Shown: one piece after another, positions 1 to 5,560 of the stretch | Position numbering within the stretch: position 1 is the first letter of the stretch | Layout of the letters: every line of letters begins with the position of its first letter | The notes under the pieces: generated by a model | What the model saw: only the letters and a program-made list of their open reading frames with translations | Databases searched by the model: none | What the model was told of the DNA's origin: nothing | Assembly (NCBI GenBank): GCA_900556875.1 | Contig: USQQ01000023.1 | Coordinates: forward strand, 1-22,739 | Origin: an uncultured Collinsella sp. | Lineage (GTDB): Bacteria; Actinomycetota; Coriobacteriia; Coriobacteriales; Coriobacteriaceae | DNA: 22,739 nucleotides | Reading direction: 5' to 3' | Position numbers and translations under genes: made by a program

Positions 1-438
1 ATCGTGCGCATTGCCAGCCTCATTGCACAGCACGGTGTGCTGGCGGCGGTGCTGGTCGGTCTGCCGGTCCTGTCCGGTGTATTCGGCGGCTTCTTCTTCA
101 ACTGCCTGCCGAAGTACAGCGCACGCTTCATCATGGTATTCCACATCATCTGCTATGGCGGCTTCATGCTCCTGTCTCCCAACTATTCGCTGTTCGGCGG
201 CAACGAGGGCACCATGCACTATCTGTACGCCGTATCTATCCTGTGGCCGCTCGAGATGCTAATCATGTACCTCATGCACCGCCGCAACAAGAGCAAGGGC
301 GCTGAGGTCTGGGTACAGGAGGATGTCGGCGCGGTAGACCTGACGCCGTGGAAGTACCGCAATATCGTCAGCGTGATCGTTATCGTATGCGTTGTGCTGG
401 TTTATCTGGCATTCTCGCCGCTCGGCATCGGAGCATAA
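1..438 (+). CDS. Sodium:solute symporter (SSS/SLC5 family), C-terminal part only
   Basis: The open frame runs in from the left edge, so this is the last ~145 codons of a larger membrane protein (the family is usually about 500-600 residues). Visible are several hydrophobic segments, a short polar loop (HRRNKSKGAE), a DLTPWKYR stretch before the last helix, and an ending AFSPLGIGA. The PWK motif followed by one last helix ending in FSPLG is how many SSS-family sugar/solute:sodium symporters finish; this is recognised from memory, not by search. The substrate cannot be read from this fragment. The next gene, 97 bp downstream on the same strand, is a sugar-isomerase-like enzyme, so uptake of a sugar or polyol for that enzyme is a reasonable inference. 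Proline codons are five CCG and one CCC among the six I checked. Confidence 0.65.
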   Translation: MVRIASLIAQHGVLAAVLVGLPVLSGVFGGFFFNCLPKYSARFIMVFHIICYGGFMLLSPNYSLFGGNEGTMHYLYAVSILWPLEMLIMYLMHRRNKSKGAEVWVQEDVGAVDLTPWKYRNIVSVIVIVCVVLVYLAFSPLGIGA

Positions 439-535
439 TTTTTGGAAAACAGCGTTGCATATCCGCTGCGCTTGATGTATCATCAATTTAAAAGAGTAAG
501 ACAACCGAAACAAGAAAATTTGGAGGTAATTTATT

Positions 536-1324
536 ATGGCACTGAGAAAATGCGCTTGCATCGACACCCTTTACACCGAGCTGGACTGGCTCGACCGTTT
601 CCAGGCTGCAAAGAACGACGGCTTTGAGGCCGTAGAGTTCTGGGACTGGCGTATCCGCGATCTGGATGCGACCCGCGAGGCTGCTGAGAAGGCCGGCATT
701 GCCATTTCCGGCTTCAACGGCGATGCGGACTACTCGCTCGTAGACCCGACCCACAAGCAGAAGTATCTGGACTACCTGAAGGAGTCCATCGCGGCGGCTA
801 AGAAGGTTGGCGCAGCCAGCGTTACCATCCACTCCAACGCACTGGGTGACGGCGGCATTGTAGTAAACCACTACGATAACCTTTCCCACACCGTAAAGCT
901 GTGCTCGATGTACGACACGCTGCTCGCCTGCGCTGAACTAGCCGAGAAGGAAGAGATCAACCTCAACCTCGAGGCGCTGAACATCACCACCGACCACGTC
1001 GGCAACTTCCTCGCTACCACCCAGATGGGCGCTGAAATCGTTCGTCTGATCGGCTCTCCGCGTCTCAAACTGCTGTATGATGTATACCACATGCAGATCA
1101 ACGAGGGCTGCATCTGCGATACCATCTCCAACTACGGCGACACCTTCGGCCACATTCACGTTGCTGATGCTCCGGGCCGTCATGAGCCGGGCACCGGTGA
1201 GATCAACTATAAGAAGGTTATCCGTCACCTCGAGGAGTGCGGCTACACCGGCCGTGTCGGCTATGAGCTGTTCCCGCTGACCGATACCGCAACCGCCGTT
1301 AAGGCCATCATGGAAAACGCCTAA
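536..1324 (+). CDS. Hydroxypyruvate isomerase-like TIM-barrel sugar isomerase/epimerase
   Basis: A 262-residue protein of the AP-endonuclease-2-like TIM-barrel family (PF01261), closest in pattern to hydroxypyruvate isomerase (Hyi). Family landmarks are present: an LNLEALN segment with Glu146, LLYDVYHMQINEG with Asp182 and His185, GHIHVADAPGRHEPGTGEINY near 205-225, and GRVGYELFP with Glu244. The two glutamates match the usual metal/catalytic pair. Length agrees with the ~258-residue family norm. The ATG follows a strong ribosome site (GGAGGT, 522-527). It lies 97 bp after a symporter gene and is followed by a hairpin at 1340-1369, so the two probably form one catabolic transcript. The true substrate may be another ketose or inositol derivative, since this family is broad. 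All five proline codons are CCG. Confidence 0.8.
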   Translation: MALRKCACIDTLYTELDWLDRFQAAKNDGFEAVEFWDWRIRDLDATREAAEKAGIAISGFNGDADYSLVDPTHKQKYLDYLKESIAAAKKVGAASVTIHSNALGDGGIVVNHYDNLSHTVKLCSMYDTLLACAELAEKEEINLNLEALNITTDHVGNFLATTQMGAEIVRLIGSPRLKLLYDVYHMQINEGCICDTISNYGDTFGHIHVADAPGRHEPGTGEINYKKVIRHLEECGYTGRVGYELFPLTDTATAVKAIMENA

Positions 1325-1339
1325 ATCTCTCTTTCTTTC

Positions 1340-1369
1340 AAGTCCCTGTGCTGTATGGTACAGGGACTT
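1340..1369 (+). terminator. Hairpin terminator after the isomerase gene
   Basis: A perfect 10-bp stem (AAGTCCCTGT at 1340-1349 with its complement at 1360-1369) encloses a 10-nt loop, 15 bp after the isomerase stop. The run after it is only moderately T-rich (CTGTTATG), so termination may be incomplete. It separates the isomerase from the yjdF promoter. Confidence 0.6.
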
Positions 1370-1437
1370 CTGTTATGCTATGAGGCAGGCATATCGAATT
1401 CGCAAATCAAAATCTTCAACCGCATCCTGCATTTCCA

Positions 1438-1446
1438 TGCTATAAT
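1438..1446 (+). promoter_or_regulatory. Extended -10 promoter for yjdF
   Basis: TGCTATAAT at 1438-1446 is a perfect TATAAT with the extended TGn motif. I see no good -35 at the normal distance; TTCAAC at 1415-1420 is 20 bp away and weak. Extended -10 promoters often lack a -35. Transcription would start near 1453, just before the structured leader. Confidence 0.65.
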
Positions 1447-1452
1447 AAAACC

Positions 1453-1583
1453 GCAAAGATAAAAACGCAACGTGCACTCCGTGCACCAGAGCCGGTAGGT
1501 AGCCCGGCCGTCCTGCTTTTGCAGGGTAAGTAACCTGCCCCTCCGGGTTGTCCATTCTTTGTTCATTTATTTTTCAGGAGGGA
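1453..1583 (+). promoter_or_regulatory. Structured yjdF leader, candidate yjdF (azaaromatic) riboswitch
   Basis: About 135 nt of GC-rich, highly paired leader lies between a promoter and a yjdF gene. Stems I can draw: GTGCAC 1472-1477 with 1481-1486; GCCGG 1491-1495 with CCGGC 1504-1508; CCTGC 1512-1516 with GCAGG 1521-1525; AACC 1532-1535 with GGTT 1546-1549. GCAGG can also pair with a second CCTGC at 1534-1538, giving an alternative fold. CCCTCC at 1539-1544 is the exact complement of the ribosome site GGAGGG at 1577-1582. The yjdF RNA motif is known upstream of yjdF genes in Firmicutes and binds azaaromatic compounds. I assign the class from gene context plus structure; I did not match it to the Rfam model. 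Confidence 0.72.
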
Positions 1584-1589
1584 AAAACA

Positions 1590-2006
1590 ATGGACAAAGT
1601 AATTGGCAGACTGACCGTATTTTTTGAGGACCCGTTCTGGATCGGCGTATTCGAGCGGATCGAAAACGGCAGGTTATCCGCGGCAAAGGTAACCTTCGGC
1701 GCAGAGCCGAAGGAGCCGGAGCTGCTGATTTACCTGCTGCGGCACTACTACCGATTGCAATTCAGTCCGGCTGTTGAGACTGCCGTAAAGCCTGCACACC
1801 GCAATCCCAAACGGGCACAGCGGGAAGCCGGACGGCAGACCGCGCAAGTCGGCATCGGCACCAAATCGCAGCAGGCGCTGCAGCTCCAGCAGGAGCAGAA
1901 CAAGCAGGCGCGCAAGCGCCGAAGCCGTGCGCGCAAACAAGCCGAGGCCAAACGGCTTTATACACTCAAACAGCAGCAAAAACGCGAAAAGCACAAAGGA
2001 CATTAG
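1590..2006 (+). CDS. yjdF: YjdF family protein (DUF2992)
   Basis: A 138-residue protein that opens MDKVIGRLTVFFEDPFW, the typical YjdF/DUF2992 start, followed by a compact domain to about residue 65 and a long Lys/Arg/Gln-rich helical tail (about 70-138). The tail suggests RNA or other nucleic-acid contact, but no molecular function is established for the family. The ATG at 1590 is chosen over an in-frame upstream start because it sits 7 nt after a strong AGGAGGG (1576-1582) and because the earlier codons lie in the structured leader. Expression is probably controlled by that leader. The stop codon is inside the terminator stem. A yjdF gene with this RNA is typical of Firmicutes and less expected next to coriobacterial genes. 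Confidence 0.87.
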   Translation: MDKVIGRLTVFFEDPFWIGVFERIENGRLSAAKVTFGAEPKEPELLIYLLRHYYRLQFSPAVETAVKPAHRNPKRAQREAGRQTAQVGIGTKSQQALQLQQEQNKQARKRRSRARKQAEAKRLYTLKQQQKREKHKGH

Positions 2007-2020
2007 TCCTTTGTGCTTTT
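1987..2020. terminator. Bidirectional terminator between yjdF and the yeiH-like gene
   Basis: A perfect 15-bp stem (1987-2001 with 2006-2020) with a 4-nt ATTA loop. The left arm starts AAAA and the right arm ends TTTT with two more T's, so it works in both directions. The yjdF stop codon (2004-2006) is within the hairpin, so the last five yjdF codons are part of the terminator. The yeiH stop is only 10 bp beyond. Confidence 0.92.
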
Positions 2021-2030
2021 TTCATTCCGC

Positions 2031-3077
2031 TTAGAGGAACCCGAGCAAGTGCTGCATTGCAATGCTGACGCACGCAATAGCGACCCAGCAGCAGAAGCCC
2101 ATGAAGATCGGCTTGCCCCCGGTCTTGACCAGCTTTACGATATTGGTATTCATGCCGATAGCCGCCATCGCCATAACGATGAAGAACTTGGACAGCGTCT
2201 TGAGCGGCGTAAACACGCCTGCCGGTACGCCGACCGTGGTGCACACCGTGGTGATGATAGACGCGAGCACGAAGTACAGGATAAACATCGGGAACGCACG
2301 CTTGAGCGAGAAGGCTTCGCCGCCTTTGCTCTGCTCGGTCTTGGCCTTGTGGGTGCGCCACAGCGCCAGTACGAGCGTGATCGGGATGATCGCCAGCGTG
2401 CGCGTCAGCTTGACGATAGTAGCGATTTCCAGCGTATTGCTGCCGTGGATGCCGTCCCACGCGGAAGCGGCTGCCGTTACGGACGAGGTATCGTTGACCG
2501 CCGTGCCCGCAAACAGGCCGAAGCCGTGGTCGGTCATGCCGAGCATGCCGCCGAGCGTCGGGAAGGTCAGCGCCGCGATGACGTTGAACAGAAAAATAAC
2601 CGAAATCGCCTGCGCGATCTCCTCATCGTCCGCACCGATGACCGGAGCGATTGCCGCGATTGCCGAGCCGCCGCAGATGGACGAGCCGACACCGACCAGC
2701 GTCGAGATATTGGACGGCACCTTCATTGCCTTGCACAGCACGAACGACACAATCAGCGAGGTGCCGATGGTTGAAACGATGATGGGCAGCGACTGTGCGC
2801 CGACCTTGGCAATCTCGGACAGGTTAAGACCGAAGCCGAGCAGGATAACCGCGTACTGCAAGATCTTCTTAGAGGTGAACTTGATACCGGGCGCAAACGG
2901 CAACGCCGCGTCGTCCTTAATAAACAGCGCCAGCACCATACCGATGAGGATGGCGAAGACCGGCCCGCCGATCACGTCGAAGCGCTTGCCCAAAAACCAT
3001 GCCGGCAGAGCGATAAGCAGGCATAGCGCCACGCCCCTCCAGCTATCTTGAACCTTGTCCCACGTTCTTTCCGCCAT
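2031..3077 (-). CDS. yeiH: YeiH family putative sulfate exporter (PF03601)
   Basis: A 348-residue, very hydrophobic protein with about ten predicted membrane helices. It matches the YeiH/UPF0324 family: an N-terminal LPAWFLGKRF, GGPVFAILIGM, then LQYAVILLGFGLNL, VGVGSSICGGSAIAAIAPVI near 130-150, and GLFAGTAVNDTSSVTAAA near 188-205. Family members are annotated as putative sulfate exporters; in E. coli yeiH is controlled by the LysR regulator YeiE, which responds to sulfite. Here too a LysR gene is divergent across a 217-bp gap. The ATG follows GAGAGGAAGAAG. Proline codons are 11 CCG of 13, as in the two upstream genes and unlike the LysR gene. The transported molecule is an inference from the family name. 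Confidence 0.87.
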   Translation of the reverse strand: MAERTWDKVQDSWRGVALCLLIALPAWFLGKRFDVIGGPVFAILIGMVLALFIKDDAALPFAPGIKFTSKKILQYAVILLGFGLNLSEIAKVGAQSLPIIVSTIGTSLIVSFVLCKAMKVPSNISTLVGVGSSICGGSAIAAIAPVIGADDEEIAQAISVIFLFNVIAALTFPTLGGMLGMTDHGFGLFAGTAVNDTSSVTAAASAWDGIHGSNTLEIATIVKLTRTLAIIPITLVLALWRTHKAKTEQSKGGEAFSLKRAFPMFILYFVLASIITTVCTTVGVPAGVFTPLKTLSKFFIVMAMAAIGMNTNIVKLVKTGGKPIFMGFCCWVAIACVSIAMQHLLGFL

Positions 3078-3294
3078 ATCTTCTTCCTCTCTATACGCGC
3101 CGTCCCTGCATGCGCGGAACCGCTCCGCCGCCTACGACATAAACCCAAATCTCTCTCGGCAAACAGCCAAGATTGAATGCATAGCGATAGTACTACCTTG
3201 GCTTATAATTCTTTTCACCCTATTGGTTATCACTCTATAAGTATTTGTTATATATGGACGATGTTATAGATGATTCTTGAGCATAGGAGTCAAC
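3078..3294. promoter_or_regulatory. Divergent yeiH/lysR intergenic control region
   Basis: A 217-bp gap between divergent genes, GC-rich next to yeiH and AT-rich from about 3160. It holds TATAAT at 3204-3209 on the plus strand (possible -10, no clear -35) and a spaced inverted pair CTTATA 3202-3207 / TATAAG 3236-3241. Such a gap is where a LysR protein normally binds to control both genes. The operator is not defined here. This gap is also where proline codon use changes between the flanking genes. Confidence 0.45.
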
Positions 3295-4185
3295 GTGCTG
3301 GATTACCGCACCCATACGTTCTTGACGGTCTGCAGGCTGGGCAGCTTCACGCAGGCGGCAGCGGAGCTCCATATCACCCAGCCCGCCGTATCGCAGCATA
3401 TCCGGCAGCTCGAGGCGCATTACGGGTGCGCCCTCTTCCACAAGGGCGGCCGGCGCGGCGAGCTCACGCAAGCGGGGGCGATGCTGTTTCGAGCGCTCGA
3501 AACAATGGAGAACGATGAGACGAGGCTCAAGGCGCAAGCGAAAGCCCTAACGCTGGAGCAGCCCGCCAAGGCTCCCCTGCGTTTTGGCTGCACGCGCACC
3601 ATCTGCGACTATTGGATCCCCCGCGTCCTCGCCCGCCATATGGCAAAACATCCCGACGAGATGGTGCAGATGAGCGTTGGCAACACGCAGGAGCTTGTGG
3701 AAGGCCTGGAGGCCGGTACTATTGATTTCGCCTTGGTAGAAGGATCCTTTAACAGGGCCCTCTTCGACTCCGCCCCGGTATCGCGCGAGCGCTATGTAGC
3801 TGTTGGGAGCGCAGATGAGTTCGACGCGTCCTATAAGCCGGTATCCATGGCCAGCCTACTCGACCGCAGGCTCATCCTACGCGAAGCGGGGTCGGGCACG
3901 CGCGAGATCCTAGAGAAGCACCTCGCCGCGCGCGACCTCGATCTTGACGACTTCGCAGGCACGTTCGAGGTCGCCAGCATCCCCGCCATCAAGCTGTGCG
4001 TCCGGGCGGGGACTGGCATTACGTTTTTGTACCGCGCAGCGGTTGAGCGCGAGCTCGATCAGGGCGAGCTGCGCGACATCACCCCAAGCGACTTCTTTGT
4101 CGAGCACGACTTTCGCCTGATCTGGCAACGTGGCAGCCTCGCTGCGCGCCGCTACCAGGAAATCGCCCGCTCCTGGAGGCGATAA
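3295..4185 (+). CDS. LysR-family transcriptional regulator
   Basis: A 296-residue protein with a classic LysR N-terminal winged helix: FLTVCRLGSFTQAAAELHITQPAVSQHIRQLE at roughly residues 9-40, then a linker helix and a substrate-binding-like effector domain starting near residue 92 (LRFGCTRTICDYWIP, GNTQELVEGLEAGTIDFALVEG). I choose the GTG at 3295 because AGGAG lies at 3285-3289, 5 nt upstream; an in-frame TTG at 3277 has no such site. It faces the yeiH-like gene, so control of that exporter, perhaps in response to a sulfur compound, is likely by analogy with YeiE. Proline codons are mostly CCC (6 of 9), unlike the CCG-rich genes to its left. No clear terminator follows; a large inverted repeat begins about 80 bp downstream. 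Confidence 0.87.
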   Translation: MLDYRTHTFLTVCRLGSFTQAAAELHITQPAVSQHIRQLEAHYGCALFHKGGRRGELTQAGAMLFRALETMENDETRLKAQAKALTLEQPAKAPLRFGCTRTICDYWIPRVLARHMAKHPDEMVQMSVGNTQELVEGLEAGTIDFALVEGSFNRALFDSAPVSRERYVAVGSADEFDASYKPVSMASLLDRRLILREAGSGTREILEKHLAARDLDLDDFAGTFEVASIPAIKLCVRAGTGITFLYRAAVERELDQGELRDITPSDFFVEHDFRLIWQRGSLAARRYQEIARSWRR

Positions 4186-4230
4186 AGCCCGCAGTGCCCG
4201 CGCACGTACACAGGCAGAAGCCCGGCTCCG

Positions 4231-4416
4231 CGCCAAAAACGGCCTCCGATGGCGCCTAAAAACCAAAATCGACCTCCAGTGGCAAAAACCAACGCCAAAA
4301 CAGGCCTCCGATGACACTTTTACCATTGCCATCGGAGGTCGATTTTGGCAAGCTGCAGGTAGAGACGTCGCTCATTTTTATGGCAAGCGCTCGTATTTGC
4401 CACCGAAGGCCAAAAA
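4231..4416. repeat. Cluster of five degenerate GGCCTCCGATGGC-like repeats
   Basis: Five related ~20-bp units: 4231-4254 (AAAAACGGCCTCCGATGGCG core), 4263-4285, 4294-4315, an inverted copy at 4326-4348 and a weaker inverted copy at 4397-4416. Units 2 and 4 form a 23-bp inverted repeat with only two central mismatches and a 40-nt spacer, so a long hairpin is possible. No open frame with codon logic crosses them. They could be a REP-like non-autonomous element, remains of transposon ends, or a decayed terminator/attenuator region after the LysR gene. The last unit touches the insertion-sequence end at 4419. Confidence 0.7.
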
Positions 4417-4418
4417 TG

Positions 4419-4685
4419 GGCTCTTCGACGTTTCTAGTGGGTAGCGCATGTCAGCTTCTTCTGGGCCGTGAAGTCCAGGCGGCCCAGCCGGAGGAAGATT
4501 ATCGTCCTGAAATAGGCGATGCTCCTGAAGCCCCTTGCAGCGCTGCGGACCGACTGGACGACGGGGTTCAGCCCTTCCAGGAACGAGTTTGTGGAGCCCC
4601 TCTTCCACCAGTTCAGGATGCCCTCCCGCTCCTTCCTGAGCGTCCTCGCCACGGTCTTCATCTCCCTGACATTGGAGTGCATCTG
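4419..4685 (-). mobile_element. Truncated ISL3-family insertion sequence (right end)
   Basis: From 4419 the sequence reads GGCTCTTCGACG, which resembles the terminal repeat start of ISL3-family elements as I remember it. It is followed at once by the stop and C-terminal codons of an ISL3-type transposase on the minus strand. The element is cut at about 4683-4690, where sequence of a different origin (a histidine-kinase tail) begins, so the other end and most of the transposase gene are missing. An intact ISL3 element is about 1.2-1.5 kb; only about 265 bp remain. Confidence 0.75.
4434..4685 (-). pseudogene. ISL3-family transposase, C-terminal remnant
   Basis: About 83 codons remain of a protein that is normally 400 or more residues. 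The fragment shows the ISL3 transposase ending: TNSFLEGLNPVVQS, SAARGFRSIAYFRTIIF, LRLGRLDFTAQ. The Asn-x-x-x-Glu-Gly-x-Asn stretch carries the last acidic residue region of the DDE domain. The N-terminal zinc-binding and HTH parts and the first catalytic Asp residues are absent. Upstream of residue 1 the frame runs into DNA that reads as a kinase tail on the other strand, with no in-frame family similarity, so the gene is broken by a rearrangement. It cannot encode an active transposase. Confidence 0.82.
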
Positions 4686-4687
4686 GC

Positions 4688-4798
4688 CTCCACGCCGCCT
4701 CCGAGGCCGCGAGCGCCCATGGGGGTTCCGTCTCGCTCGCCAACAGTCCCTCGGGCGGCGCGGTGGCCACCATCGCGGTCCCCCTGTGCGGGATCTGA
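4688..4798 (+). pseudogene. Histidine kinase, C-terminal remnant (HATPase tail)
   Basis: The plus-strand frame ending at the TGA 4796-4798 reads AASEAASAHGGSVSLANSP followed by SGGAVATIAVPLCGI. AHGG-x-hydrophobic pattern, then SGGA-x-A-hydrophobic-PL and a stop is the standard finish of a two-component histidine kinase ATP-binding domain (end of the G2 region). Only about 36 codons are left; the start of the gene is replaced by the ISL3 remnant at 4683-4690. There is no adjacent response regulator in this window. A good terminator at 4911-4934 on the same strand fits the end of the original kinase transcript. Non-functional. Confidence 0.78.
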
Positions 4799-4910
4799 CG
4801 ATTTCCTCGATGTCTACCTCGACTGTGATATGTCGCTCGCCGAGGCCGCGACGAGATGGTGTTGCGTCTGCCCCGCTTGGTGCTTCTAGCTCAAATTTGA
4901 TCTGATGTAA

Positions 4911-4942
4911 GGCCCGTGCAATCCTGCATGGGCCGTTCTTTT
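4911..4942 (+). terminator. Terminator after the kinase remnant
   Basis: A 9-bp stem with one mismatch (GGCCCGTGC 4911-4919, GCATGGGCC 4926-4934), a 6-nt loop, and GTTCTTTT after it. It faces the plus strand, 112 bp past the kinase stop, and probably ended that gene's transcript. Confidence 0.72.
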
Positions 4943-5345
4943 GGCAATTGCTCGACCGATTCGTGGCTTGAAAAACAAATTATCGAGTTAAGGAGACATG
5001 GGTTCATACAGCGGCTCTCAGAGCGTCCGCCGCACTCCCCCGCCATTACCCTGCGGGGTCCTCGTGTAGAGCTCATCCTGCTTGGCATTTCGCTGCAACA
5101 GCCCACTCGTCCACCGATCAAGTGAACTACTGGAATAAATACAGCGACACACTTGTCCGTTATAGTCGCTATATCTGTGTTAATCGCCGCGATAAATGCA
5201 GCCCTTTCTCGGCGTGTACCTGCTGCGCGTATGTAGAATCATATCGCGTTAATAAATCGGCTCAAGCGCGTGCAAAACGCGCAAGTAGCCGCAAAAGGCG
5301 ATTATCGCGTAGGTAGATTTTTGGCACCCTGTTGCTTACTGAAAA
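4943..5345. other. Gene-poor stretch with no recognised coding sequence
   Basis: About 400 bp with no convincing gene. Short frames exist but lack family features. The left half (to about 5120) is GC-mixed and may be decayed coding DNA. The right half (about 5120-5330) is richer in A/T and contains TATCGCG three times: inverted at 5188-5194, direct at 5242-5248 and 5303-5309. These could be chance or a binding site cluster. It lies between the IS/kinase scar and the tRNA-Pro gene. Confidence 0.5.
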
Positions 5346-5361
5346 TTAAGCAATTGCTTAA
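5346..5361. repeat. Perfect 16-bp palindrome
   Basis: TTAAGCAATTGCTTAA is exactly self-complementary. It lies directly beside the U-tract side of the tRNA-Pro terminator. It could be an operator for a dimeric regulator or part of the terminator context; no target gene is evident. Confidence 0.6.
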
Positions 5362-5393
5362 AACAAAAAAGGTCAGGCACTAAGTGCCTGACC
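5361..5393 (-). terminator. Terminator of the tRNA-Pro gene
   Basis: On the minus strand a perfect 10-bp stem (5371-5380 with 5384-5393, loop of 3 nt) is followed by TTTTTTGTTT (5361-5370). It starts 11 bp past the encoded CCA of tRNA-Pro, so it ends that short transcript. Confidence 0.92.
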
Positions 5394-5403
5394 TGCAAAC
5401 TTC

Positions 5404-5480
<77 letters not shown>

Positions 5481-5522
5481 AAGCTTTTGTTTGTTGCTCT
5501 GCTCTTGCTCGCAACAGGGAGT

Positions 5523-5552
5523 ATATTAACCCGAAACTTTGTCCTTGTGCAA
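5523..5552 (-). promoter_or_regulatory. Promoter for tRNA-Pro
   Basis: On the minus strand TTGCAC (5547-5552) and TAATAT (5523-5528) are separated by 18 bp. TATACT overlaps just downstream as an alternative -10. The start would fall about 35 bp before the tRNA 5' end, leaving a short leader for RNase P to remove. It begins 9 bp after the coaBC stop. Confidence 0.7.
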
Positions 5553-5560
5553 GAACTTTT

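Noticed and set aside
4311..4905. Long plus-strand frames across the ISL3 remnant
   Set aside because: They run antisense to the transposase fragment and through the repeats; Pro/Arg-rich products are typical shadow frames. Only the last 36 codons before 4798, in the kinase frame, have family similarity.
4998..5069. A 23-codon frame starting ATG at 4998, after AAGGAG
   Set aside because: The ribosome site is only 2 nt from the ATG, the product has no recognisable feature, and the surrounding DNA appears decayed. Not enough to call a gene.
5185..5310. Possible CRISPR or iteron array from the TATCGCG motifs
   Set aside because: Only seven bases recur, in mixed orientation and with unequal spacing; there is no repeat-spacer pattern, no cas gene and no replication gene.
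5122..5316. A 64-codon plus-strand frame rich in Arg, Lys and Cys
   Set aside because: No ribosome site, no family pattern, and composition fits random reading of an intergenic segment.
5529..5560. Terminator for coaBC in the short gap before tRNA-Pro
   Set aside because: The CTTGCACAAG palindrome is short and is part of the -35 region of the tRNA promoter; there is no U-tract after it on the minus strand.
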